A stretch of 64,000 nucleotides of DNA, taken from NCBI RefSeq assembly GCF_900104795.1, contig NZ_FNTG01000001.1, forward strand, positions 1,984,001-2,048,000. Direction: 5' to 3'. Position numbers and translations under genes: made by a program. Under the pieces are notes generated by a model that ran no database searches, was not told the origin of the DNA, and saw nothing but the letters and a program-made list of their open reading frames with translations. Origin of the DNA: Burkholderia sp. WP9. GTDB lineage: Bacteria; Pseudomonadota; Gammaproteobacteria; Burkholderiales; Burkholderiaceae. Positions 43,101 to 51,900 of this stretch are shown here, piece after piece. Position 1 is the first letter of the stretch. The number at the start of each line of letters is the position of its first letter.

Positions 43101-43676
43101 CTAAAACAATCGTGGCGTCCCTACCCAAACGATCACCGCTTCTTCACGTGCGGTATTGGACCAGGAGTGCGGCACGGTAGATTCGTAATGCGCAGTGTCG
43201 CCTGCCTGCAATACGAACGTTGTGCCTTCCAACGTGAGCGAGATCTGGCCGCTCATCACATACAGAAACTCTTCCCCTGCGTGCGTCGTGACTTCCGAGG
43301 GATTTTGTCCCACCGGCATCCTGACGAGAATGACTTCCAGCTTGCTGCCAACCGACAGATTCGTGAGCCGCCCAAACAGATTGGCACTGCCGTCAAATCC
43401 GAAGTACTTCAGGTCACTGCCTCTACGCACCGACTTGTCTTCGGTCGGCGTATCGACGAAGTACTGCACCGTGACACCTAACGCTCGAGCAATACCTACT
43501 AACGATGTAATAGAAGGTGTTGCGTGACCCCGTTCCACTTGCGACAGAAAGGGCTTGGAAATGCCCGCAGTCTTTGCCACTTCATCCAGCGTGCGCTTGA
43601 GCCGTTGGCGAAGCGCGCGGATTTTGCTTCCTATAGAGATTGCAACGTGTGCCTTGTTATTGAGTGGCAAAACCAT
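43101..43676 (-). CDS. XRE-cupin transcriptional regulator
   Basis: The 191-aa protein has an N-terminal HTH_3 domain (about 20-75; TLDEVAKTAGISKPFLSQVERG, SITSLVGIARALGV) and a C-terminal cupin (about 110-190; THAGEEFLYVMSGQISLTLEGT, LQAGDTAHYESTVPHSW). Such proteins sense a small metabolite with the cupin and often control nearby transport or catabolic genes. It lies directly before the receptor gene on the same strand. The ATG at 43676 was chosen over 43700. An inverted ATGAAACATAA pair upstream may be its operator. Confidence 0.88.
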   Translation of the reverse strand: MVLPLNNKAHVAISIGSKIRALRQRLKRTLDEVAKTAGISKPFLSQVERGHATPSITSLVGIARALGVTVQYFVDTPTEDKSVRRGSDLKYFGFDGSANLFGRLTNLSVGSKLEVILVRMPVGQNPSEVTTHAGEEFLYVMSGQISLTLEGTTFVLQAGDTAHYESTVPHSWSNTAREEAVIVWVGTPRLF

Positions 43677-43721
43677 AGCAAGACAGAATCCCGTAGTCAA
43701 AAATAGTTTGATATATACAAA

Positions 43722-43963
43722 TTATGTTTCATAGAACGCAACATCCTCCCTCGACCATTCCCGATAAGCCTGCCGGGATGCCGCTATGGATAACTCGATC
43801 TGTGTGTTTTCCAGAAGACTTCCGCCTCCTCCGAATGCCCGGCGGTAGTTGCGAGTGCAACCACGCTCAGACATCGGAGACGGTCCACATTCCTTACGAC
43901 GAGCGCGCTCCCTCGCGCCCGCCATGAGGACACCTCGAGCGCGCCTCGTCAGATGAAACATAA
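43722..43963. promoter_or_regulatory. Two inverted copies of an 11-bp site in the XRE promoter region
   Basis: TTATGTTTCAT at 43722-43732 and its exact reverse complement ATGAAACATAA at 43953-43963 flank a 220-bp region with no gene. The first is 46 bp upstream of the XRE start. Spaced operator copies could allow looping autoregulation; this is inferred. Confidence 0.45.
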
Positions 43964-43979
43964 CGGGAACAGAGTGCTC

Positions 43980-45164
43980 TTATTTCGACGCCACCAGCAC
44001 CCACAAACGGGCGAGGTCGGCTGAACCATCGGTGCCCTTCACGGCACGGAAGGTTTGTACCGCACGCGCTTTATCGCCGGCCACGTAGTACGCCTCACCC
44101 AAGTGCAGTTGCGCCTGGTCCGGGTGGTCGATCCCACCCTTCGCGATTGCCGCGTCCATGGCAGCGAGCCCCTGTTTTGCCTGCCCGGCGAACACCTGGT
44201 TGAATGCCATGTCGACAGGCGCAATGGGATTCGCCGGATCTGCAGGTGCCTGCGCCCGTTTTGCCGCCAATGCCTGAAGGCGTTTCTCGCGATCCGCTTG
44301 TGCGTCGCGCCCCAGAACGCCCGACGCAAAGCCCTGATCGATGACCTGCTTGCCTTCAGCCGTCGTACCCGCCACGATCGCGAGCTGGGTCATTTCCATG
44401 TAATCGTCGGCGCTCGAGAGCGAGCCGGTCGCGCGGCGCAACCGGTACGTGTCGATATCGAGCTTCGACGAATAGCCCGGCTTGCTGCGAATCGCCGAGA
44501 ACAGATCGTCCCAGTAGGACTGTTTCGGATGATAGGCAACCAGCTTTTCGAGCGTGCTGCGATACGTGGCATCGTCCTTCACGCGTTGCGCACACGTGCC
44601 GAGCAATTGCAGTTGTGACTCGTCAGGCGCGTGACCGGCGCGCACCTGCGCATCGATGCCCGGCTTGAGCAGGCTCACCACGCTCGCGCAATCGTTCGAC
44701 AGGTAGTACGACTGAACCAGCAGCGTACGCATGTCGGGATCGCTGCCACCGGACTTCAGATAGCGCTGCGCGACCTTCGCCGCCTGTGCATAGTTCTTCT
44801 GCTGGAAGTAGATGCCGGCCAAAGCCGCGGACGTACGCTGCTCGTCCGCGCCGCTCAACTTCCCGGAACTCAACAACGTTTCGTAAGCCTGAGCGGCGAC
44901 ACCGGACTCGCCGGCCGCCGCCGCTGCCGCACCGCGCATCTGTTCGATCATGGTGCTTTCATACGGCGTCTTACCGGACACGGCCGCCGCCTGATCGATC
45001 TTCGTGAGCGCGTCCTTGTACTTGTGCGCGCGATACAGATCCTGCGCGGCATTCAGCGGTTTCGCCACGTCCGGCCGCAGCGTGTCGGCGGCATGAGCGG
45101 CGAGCGGCAGTACGAGAGCGGCCGCGATGACGACACGCCTGAAGCGTTGTTGAATCGTTTGCAT
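43980..45164 (-). CDS. TPR-repeat periplasmic protein linked to the TonB system
   Basis: The 394-aa protein has a signal peptide ending LPLAAHAA and several tetratricopeptide-like helices, e.g. AAQDLYRAHKYKDALTKIDQAA, LAGIYFQQKNYAQAAKVAQRYL and HLGEAYYVAGDKARAVQTFRAV. It is the last gene of the tonB-exbB-exbD-exbD operon (9 bp after exbD). TPR proteins in this position occur with extra TonB systems (for example TtpC-like components), where they help energy transfer; whether this one does is inference. Confidence 0.82.
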   Translation of the reverse strand: MQTIQQRFRRVVIAAALVLPLAAHAADTLRPDVAKPLNAAQDLYRAHKYKDALTKIDQAAAVSGKTPYESTMIEQMRGAAAAAAGESGVAAQAYETLLSSGKLSGADEQRTSAALAGIYFQQKNYAQAAKVAQRYLKSGGSDPDMRTLLVQSYYLSNDCASVVSLLKPGIDAQVRAGHAPDESQLQLLGTCAQRVKDDATYRSTLEKLVAYHPKQSYWDDLFSAIRSKPGYSSKLDIDTYRLRRATGSLSSADDYMEMTQLAIVAGTTAEGKQVIDQGFASGVLGRDAQADREKRLQALAAKRAQAPADPANPIAPVDMAFNQVFAGQAKQGLAAMDAAIAKGGIDHPDQAQLHLGEAYYVAGDKARAVQTFRAVKGTDGSADLARLWVLVASK

Positions 45165-45173
45165 TGCCCTTCC

Positions 45174-45602
45174 CTATTGCATGTACTGCTCATTACCGAT
45201 CAGGCCGATTTTCGTCGCGCCCAGTCGTTGCGCGGACGCCATCACCTCCGCGACATCCTTGTACGGCACCAGCTTGTTCGGCCGCAGATGAATTTCGGCC
45301 TGAACCGGTTCAGCCGCCACTTGAGCGAGCCTGGATTCGAGCGCAGCACGATTCGGCACTGGCTGACCGTTCCACGTGGTCGTGCCGTCGAAGTCGATAT
45401 CGATCTGCACTACTTCAGGTTGCGTGATCGGTGGCGGTGGATTGCCGACCGGCAGGTTCATCTTGATGGCATGCGTCTGAATCGGAATCGTGATAATCAG
45501 CATGATCAGCAACACCAGCATCACGTCGATCAGCGGTGTGGTGTTGATATCGACCATCACGTCCGGTTCACTGCCGCCGCCCGACGATACATTCATTCCC
45601 AT
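45174..45602 (-). CDS. exbD: ExbD-type biopolymer transport protein (second copy)
   Basis: The 142-aa protein has one N-terminal TM helix (LIDVMLVLLIMLIITIPIQTHAI) preceded by the conserved DINTTPLIDVMLV with the proton-carrying Asp, then a periplasmic domain. It pairs with ExbB to energise TonB. The start ATG at 45602 has an AGGAG site that abuts the hairpin-repeat array. Two exbD genes in one operon suggest heteromeric ExbD or a second function. Confidence 0.92.
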   Translation of the reverse strand: MGMNVSSGGGSEPDVMVDINTTPLIDVMLVLLIMLIITIPIQTHAIKMNLPVGNPPPPITQPEVVQIDIDFDGTTTWNGQPVPNRAALESRLAQVAAEPVQAEIHLRPNKLVPYKDVAEVMASAQRLGATKIGLIGNEQYMQ

Positions 45603-45613
45603 TCTCGGCTCCT

Positions 45614-45811
45614 GTCGATCGGACTTAGTGCTTTAGCACTTAGTCCGATCCCATGCAAAGCTAGTCGATCGGACTTGGTGCTTTAGCACTTAGTCCGGTC
45701 CCATGCAAAGCTGTCGACCGGACTTGGTGCTTTAGCTGTCGGCCGGAGTTAGCGCTTTAGCGCTTACTCTGGTCCCATGCACCGCACTTAGTCCGATCCC
45801 ATGCAAAGTTA
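45614..45811. repeat. Tandem array of about 50-bp hairpin repeats between the exbD genes
   Basis: Units begin at 45614, 45664, 45713, 45738 and 45785. A full unit is a near-palindrome around GTGCTTTAGCAC followed by CCCATGCAAAG. Units 1 and 2 are complete, unit 3 has lost its second half, unit 4 is diverged and unit 5 keeps only the second half. The last unit runs into the stop codon of the upstream exbD. In RNA each full unit folds as a hairpin. It resembles REP-type elements; no transposase is nearby. Confidence 0.85.
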
Positions 45812-46231
45812 ACCACCGCGCGCTGGCGGCTCCGTGATAAACGAAACCTTCGCGATACCGGCACGCTCGCACTCGGTAATGACCCGGCCGATGAATTCAT
45901 AACGCGCGCTCTGGTCGCCCCGAACATGCACTTCCGGTTGCGGCGTCATGACCGACACGGTCTTCAGGCGTGCCAGCAGCGTAGGCGCATCGACCTGCTT
46001 CTCGTTCCAGAAGAAATCGCCGTCACGGTTGACCGCAATGACGATACTCTTAGGGGTGGTCTGCAGTGGCTGGATCGTCTCCTTCGGCAATTGCACCGGC
46101 ACCGTATGCGTCACGACCGGAATCGTGATCAGAAAGATGATCAGCAGAACCAGCATCACGTCGACGAGCGGCGTGGTGTTGATACTGGAGATGACCTCGT
46201 CGTTGTCGTCCTGCCCAACGCTCATTGCCAT
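45809..46231 (-). CDS. exbD: ExbD-type biopolymer transport protein (first copy)
   Basis: The 140-aa protein carries SSINTTPLVDVMLVLLIIFLITIPVVTHTV, the TM helix with the essential Asp, and a periplasmic domain ending EPPARGG. It begins 12 bp after exbB. Its stop lies inside the last unit of the hairpin-repeat array. It is related to, but distinct from, the second exbD, so the two are not a recent copy. Confidence 0.92.
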   Translation of the reverse strand: MAMSVGQDDNDEVISSINTTPLVDVMLVLLIIFLITIPVVTHTVPVQLPKETIQPLQTTPKSIVIAVNRDGDFFWNEKQVDAPTLLARLKTVSVMTPQPEVHVRGDQSARYEFIGRVITECERAGIAKVSFITEPPARGG

Positions 46232-46243
46232 GACGGACTCCGC

Positions 46244-47149
46244 TTATTGAACCAGCGACGCTTCGCGAGCCGCGGCGCGCGCCGGGCGGCGGCTGCCGGC
46301 CAGCAAGACGGTATGCAGTTGCGCGCCGAATGCACGCACACGCTCCATCACCGACTTGTTGCGGCGAACCAGGAAGTTGTAGCCGAGCACGGCGGGCACC
46401 GCCACCGCGAGACCGATGGCGGTCATGATCAGCGCCTCACCCACCGGGCCCGCGACCTTGTCGATCGAAGCCTGGCCGGCAATGCCGATCGCCGTCAGCG
46501 CGTGATAAATGCCCCACACGGTGCCGAACAGGCCGACGAACGGCGCTGTCGAACCCACCGTACCGAGGAAAGCCAGACCGTCTTGCAGACGATTCGACAC
46601 GTTGGTGATCGCACGCTCGACCGAGGTATCGATCCAGGTATTGCGGTCCACGGCTTCGAGCAGCGCTTCGTCGTGGTGCTCGCCAGCCTCGATAGCCGTT
46701 TCGGCGATGAAGCGGAACGGCGACGCTTCGTCGAGACGCTGCGCGCCTTCAACCAGTGACGGCGCGGTCCACAATTGCTCATCGGCGCTCTTGGCCCGGC
46801 GGTTCGCGCGGAACTGCTCGACGAACTTGGTGATCATGATGTACCAGCTACCCATTGACATGAGCACCAGCAGAATCAGCACGAAGCGAGCGACGAAGTC
46901 GCCGTTCTTCCAGAGTGCGCCGAGGCCGTAAGGGTTATTGACGGTTTCGGACGTGGCCGGCGCCGGCGGCGGGACCGCTTCGTCGGCGGCCGAACTCGCG
47001 GTTTGCGGCGCGGCCGTGGCCGGCGCGGCAGCTGACGCCGAGGCGTCGCTGGCCTGTGCGTGGGCCATTTGCGGTGCAACAAAGGTATCCACCGTAGTTA
47101 CGGCGATCAACATGCTTGCCGCCAGTGCGGCGAGAGTACGCTTCTTCAT
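46244..47149 (-). CDS. exbB: ExbB/TolQ-type proton channel subunit
   Basis: The 301-aa inner-membrane protein has a signal-like N-terminus, an Ala/Pro-rich periplasmic linker (about 35-70) and three TM helices. The family core GLAFLGTVGSTAPFVGLFGTVWGIYHAL and GPVGEALIMTAIGLAVAVPAVLGYNFL is intact. The extra N-terminal region is known in some pseudomonad and Burkholderia ExbB proteins. It lies between tonB (76 bp upstream) and exbD. Confidence 0.93.
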   Translation of the reverse strand: MKKRTLAALAASMLIAVTTVDTFVAPQMAHAQASDASASAAAPATAAPQTASSAADEAVPPPAPATSETVNNPYGLGALWKNGDFVARFVLILLVLMSMGSWYIMITKFVEQFRANRRAKSADEQLWTAPSLVEGAQRLDEASPFRFIAETAIEAGEHHDEALLEAVDRNTWIDTSVERAITNVSNRLQDGLAFLGTVGSTAPFVGLFGTVWGIYHALTAIGIAGQASIDKVAGPVGEALIMTAIGLAVAVPAVLGYNFLVRRNKSVMERVRAFGAQLHTVLLAGSRRPARAAAREASLVQ

Positions 47150-47225
47150 GCCTGCTCCAAGTTCATTAGTACAACTTCCAAACTAAGACTGATAAATCGC
47201 TACCGGTACCGAACAGCCTGTGAAT

Positions 47226-47936
47226 TCAGTTCAGGTTAAACGAGAACGGAACTTGCACACGGACAGCCTGGCCTTGGGAAACGCACGAGAACTGCTTGAC
47301 CGCGTTGAATGCAGCACGATCCAGCGAGGAGTCGTCTGCGGATTTGGCAACACGTTCATTCGTAATATGGCCCTGCGGGTCGACGACGAATTCAATGAGA
47401 ACATCACCCGTTACGTTGTTTTCCTGCGCTTCCTTCGGGTAGCGAATCGACGAACGGATCTGATCCGAGTTCGGGCACACGACTCCGACTTCTGTACTCA
47501 CAGGCTTGCTCGGCGCGGGCGGTGCCGGCGGTGCGGGCGGAGCCACGGCAGGTGCCGAGACAACCGGTGCGGCCTGATGCGCAATGGTCGGCTGCGGCGG
47601 CGTTTGCACCTGCACTTCGGGCGGCGGCACGAACGGCGGCGGCGGCGGCGCGAATTTCGGCGGCGGCAGTTGCACCGTAGGCAGCGGCGGCGGCGGTGGC
47701 GGCTTCACCGGCTCGATGATCTTCGTTTCGATAGGATGTTGAATGACCTGCACGACCTTGGTGGCAAGGCCATTGATCAGTGCGTAGATCAGCACGATAT
47801 GCAGGAGCAGAACGACTGCGATGCCGCCAAAGCGGCGTACTGGGTTTTGCTGCTTGCGCCCAAACTCTCGCGGGCGCCCTGGCCTCTCCATATGGGCCGT
47901 TGCTGCCGGAAATTGCCCTTCGACTTTCGTACCCAC
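47226..47936 (-). CDS. tonB: TonB energy-transducing protein
   Basis: The 236-aa protein has an N-terminal anchor (GGIAVVLLLHIVLIYALI), a long Pro-rich spacer (about 75-145, runs of Pro with Val/Thr/Lys) and a TonB C-terminal domain (IRYPKEAQENNVTGDVLIEFVVD). The start is GTG at 47936, with GGAGG 8 nt upstream. It opens the tonB-exbB-exbD-exbD-TPR operon, upstream of a TonB-dependent receptor on the same strand. Confidence 0.92.
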   Translation of the reverse strand: MGTKVEGQFPAATAHMERPGRPREFGRKQQNPVRRFGGIAVVLLLHIVLIYALINGLATKVVQVIQHPIETKIIEPVKPPPPPPLPTVQLPPPKFAPPPPPFVPPPEVQVQTPPQPTIAHQAAPVVSAPAVAPPAPPAPPAPSKPVSTEVGVVCPNSDQIRSSIRYPKEAQENNVTGDVLIEFVVDPQGHITNERVAKSADDSSLDRAAFNAVKQFSCVSQGQAVRVQVPFSFNLN

Positions 47937-48914
47937 CTTTACTCCTCCGGCGTGAACCGTTCATTTCTGTAACTGCAGTGCGCTTACATACCGCAAATAA
48001 CATTCACTTCAATCATCCGGCGAACGACTATCCTTGGTTCGCAGTCCAAAATGGACGCAGCACTCCCCGGCCTCGATCCGACGAATCGGACGTGACTCAA
48101 GGAGGCTGCGGCCGCATGTCATGCGAGCCTGAAAGCCGATCTAAGTAGAACTACTAATAGATTAAATTTGAACCGCCAACTTCTGCCTTGCATGAACGCT
48201 GGAGACAACCTGATCGATGTGTGTCGTAACGCCTGGAACTTTTTGCGCGAACGTCACATGCGTTTCATGGGAGGCAAAGATAGCAGGACAAAAAATGTCC
48301 GGTCAAACTTTTTTTGATGGCGGCATACTTAGTTTAGAGAGATAACTCTAACTCGCCGCGAATTGGCGCCGCTTTAAAAGAATAAGTGTATGTCGAGCAG
48401 ATAAGCATTCGACGTTTTATGCCCGAGAATTGGGATTTCTCTGCACTTACAACGTGCACCGATGCACTTGAATCTGCCGGCTGCATGCTCGCCGAGTACG
48501 CCAGGAAGTCCACCGGGCAAGCCTTTCCGCGCGGGCGCTCAGTAATTCGAGCGGATCGCGATCAGTTTGTTTGTCTGGATGGTGAGTCGTCGGGGCGAGA
48601 CCGCCGCCGATGGCGAGACGATAGCAGAAGGAAAGCAGCGTTTAAAAATACTTTTAGCGCTATTTACGACACTCTAAATACGCATTCCAATTACGCCATA
48701 AGCTTAATTACAAATTAATTCCAATAAATTACATTACGCCAACAATTCGGACAATGATTGCTGGCAGGTTGAATTCGCATGGCGCGTTTCGGCACCTGGC
48801 GCCGAACGAGTTGCGCATATCAGCAACGTCTGGGACGAGCTTGTATGAACTGCCGGAGTTCAACGAACGGAAAGAGAGAGCGACGCAAAGTTGATTGCGC
48901 CGCTCTCTTTTTCA
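47937..48914. other. 978-bp intergenic region, AT-rich, no supported gene
   Basis: It separates tonB from the giant uvrA gene; both are on the minus strand. It is AT-rich, especially 48640-48740. A small hairpin GGACA-A5-TGTCC (48286-48300) is followed by a T-run. A 110-codon plus-strand frame (48386-48718) has no ribosome site and no family. The tonB promoter is probably in 47937-48200. A plus-strand small transcript ending at 48912 is possible. Confidence 0.5.
48875..48912. terminator. Intrinsic terminator after uvrA
   Basis: AGAGAGCG-A-CGCAA (48875-48888) pairs with TTGCG-C-CGCTCTCT (48895-48908) around a 6-nt loop; the single unpaired position on the plus strand is a G-U pair on the minus strand. 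It begins 6 nt past the uvrA stop. A T-run (48908-48912) makes it also a good plus-strand terminator. Confidence 0.75.
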
Positions 48915-51900
48915 TCAACCGTTCGTACCTTCGCCCGTTACCACGAGGTCGTCGCTCCGCGATCGCGCCAGAACGGGCCGCAACGCAGCGCCTGTATGAC
49001 TCGCCGCAACGCGAGACAGTCCTTCGGGGTCCGTAGCAGCAACTATCGACCCACCGCCGACCCCACCTTCCGGACCGAGATCGATGATCCAGTCCGCCTC
49101 GGCGATCACATCGAGATCGTGCTCGATGACAACGACACTATGGCCGCCGTCCGCGAGACGATGCAGAACACGAATCAGTTTGGCCACATCCGCCATATGC
49201 AGGCCCACGGTTGGTTCGTCCAACACATATAGGGTGTGTGGCGGCTTCTGTCCGCGCCGGGTAATGTCGTCGCGCACTTTGCTCAGTTCGGTGACGAGTT
49301 TGATGCGCTGCGCTTCGCCGCCCGACAACGTGGGCGAAGGCTGACCCAGTGTGAGATAACCGAGCCCAACGTCCTTCATCAACTGCAATGGATGTGCGAT
49401 GTTCGAGATGGGCGCGAAGAACTCGACGGCTTCGTCGATTTCCATGGTCAGCACGTCACCGATATTCTTGCCGCGCCATGTGACCGCGAGCGTTTCCGGA
49501 TTGAAGCGCTGCCCGTGACATACGTCGCAAGGCACCTTCACGTCGGGCAGAAAACTCATGCCGATGGTGCGCACACCCTGCCCCTCACAGGCCGGACAAC
49601 GGCCTTCGCCGGTGTTGAACGAGAAGCGCGAGGCCGTATAGCCGCGTGCACGGGCTTCGAGCGTGCCAGCGAACAGCTTGCGGATCGCGTCCCACACGCC
49701 GATGTACGTGGCGGGACACGAACGCGGTGTCTTGCCGATCGGCGTTTGATCGACTTCCAGCACGCGGTCGATGCTCTCCCAGCCAGTGATCGCATCGCAG
49801 CCTTGCCAAGCATGCGTCACATTCAAGGGTGCGCGCGGCGCCGTGCGTGCCAGCACGCTGGAGCGCCGGTTCGCAGCGGGTTTCTCCTCGGCCGCCGCGC
49901 GCGCGCGGCGCGTGGCCGGCGACGACAGCACCGAACGTCCGACGGCATCCAGCAAATTTGTCATCAACACGTCGCGAGCAAGCGTCGACTTGCCGGAACC
50001 GCTGACGCCGGTAATCGCCACCAACCGCGAGAGCGGAATGCCGACCGTAACGTTGCGCAGGTTGTGCAGTTTGCCGCCGTGTACCGTCAGCCAGTTTTCC
50101 GGCACAGCGGCCGTGCGCTTGCCCGGCGCGACCACTTCGCGGCGCGGCTGCAACGGATGCACGATGGGGTGGGCGAGAAACTGTCCGGTCAGCGAATCAG
50201 GTTGCGCCGACAGGTCCGCCACACTGCCCTGCGCCACCAGCGTGCCGCCGCGCTTGCCCGCGCCCGGCCCGATGTCGATGATGTGATCGGCACGCCGGAT
50301 GGTGTCTTCGTCATGTTCGACAACCACCAGCGTATTGCCCTTCTCACCCAGCTTACGCAAAGCGTTCAGCAGAATCTGATTGTCACGCGGATGCAGACCG
50401 ATGGTGGGTTCGTCGAGTACGTAGCACACGCCTTGCAGATTGCTGCCGAGTTGCGCGGCAAGCCGGATGCGCTGCGCCTCGCCGCCCGAGAGGCTTGGCG
50501 CGGCGCGATCGAGACTCAGATAACCGAGCCCCACTTCTTCGAGGAACTGCAGGCGGCTGCCGATTTCACTGATCACGTCGCGCGCGATTTCCGCGTCGCG
50601 GCCGGTCATTTCCAGCGTGTCGATCCACGCGCGCGTGTCGGACACGGTCCATTGCGCGACATCGACAATGGCCTGCGCGTCGAACGTGACCGCGCGCGCG
50701 GTGGGATTCAGACGCGTACCCGCGCAATCCGGACACGGTTCATCCACGAGACCTTCGGGTTCCTGCTCTTCCGAAGGCAGACTCTGTTCGCGGCCGCGAT
50801 TGTCGTCGACCACGATCGTGTCGTCGTATGCCGCGCGCTGCTCACGCGTGAGCGCGAGGCCCGTGCCGACACAGGTGGTGCACCAGCCATGCTTGCTGTT
50901 GTACGAGAACATGCGCGGGTCGAGTTCCGGGTAGCTCGTACCGCACACCGGACACGCGCGCTTGGTGGACAGCACCTTCACGGCGCCAAGGCTGGCCGTG
51001 GGACGGCCGCCGCTGATCGCGTCGTGTAAACCGTCGAGCGGCGCCAGCAGATGCATCACGCCCTTGCCGACTTCCAGCGTCTGGTCGAGCGCCTGACGCA
51101 ATTCGGTTTCATGGTCCGGCGAAACGACGAGGTCGGCCACCGGCAATTCGATCGTATGCTCGCGAAAACGGTCGAGCTTCGGCCACGGGTCCACCGGCAC
51201 GAACTCGCCATCCACGCGCAGATGCGTATTGCCGCGCGCTTTCGCCCACTTGGCAAGATCCGTGTAGACGCCCTTGCGATTCACGACCAGCGGCGCGAGA
51301 AAGCCGACGTGCTGTCCTTTGTGATCGCGCAGCAACTGCGCCGCGATCGACTCGACGCTTTGCGACGTGACCGGCGTGCCGTCGTGAATGCAATGCTGCA
51401 AACCGAGCTTCACATACAGGAGACGCAGGAAGTGCCACACCTCGGACGTGGTCGCCACGGTACTCTTGCGGCCGCCGCGCGAAAGCCTCTGCTCGATCGC
51501 GACAGTCGGCGGGATACCGTACACCGCGTCGACCTCGGGCCGCCCCGCCGGCTGCACGATGGAACGCGCGTAGGCGTTCAGCGATTCGAGGTAACGGCGC
51601 TGCCCTTCGTGGAACAGGATGTCGAACGCGAGCGTGGACTTGCCCGAACCGGATACGCCGGTAATGACGTTGAATTTGCCGTGTGGGATGTCCACGTCCA
51701 GCGCTTTCAGGTTGTGCTCGCGTGCATTGACGATGCGCACCACGTCCTCGCCTTCGATCGCCCGGCGCGCACGCGCGGCGCTCAGCGCCTTTTGCAGCGG
51801 AATGCCTTGCGACGCCGGCTCTTTCGCCGCGCTCATGGCGCGGTCGTATTGCAGCAGCGCTTCGCCCGTATGCGATTCCGCACACGCCTTGACGTCTTCC

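Noticed and set aside
45614..45811. CRISPR array
   Set aside because: Units are palindromic and contiguous, vary in length, lack unique spacers, and no cas gene is near.
48386..48718. 110-codon plus-strand frame
   Set aside because: No ribosome site or recognisable domain, and codon use unlike neighbours.
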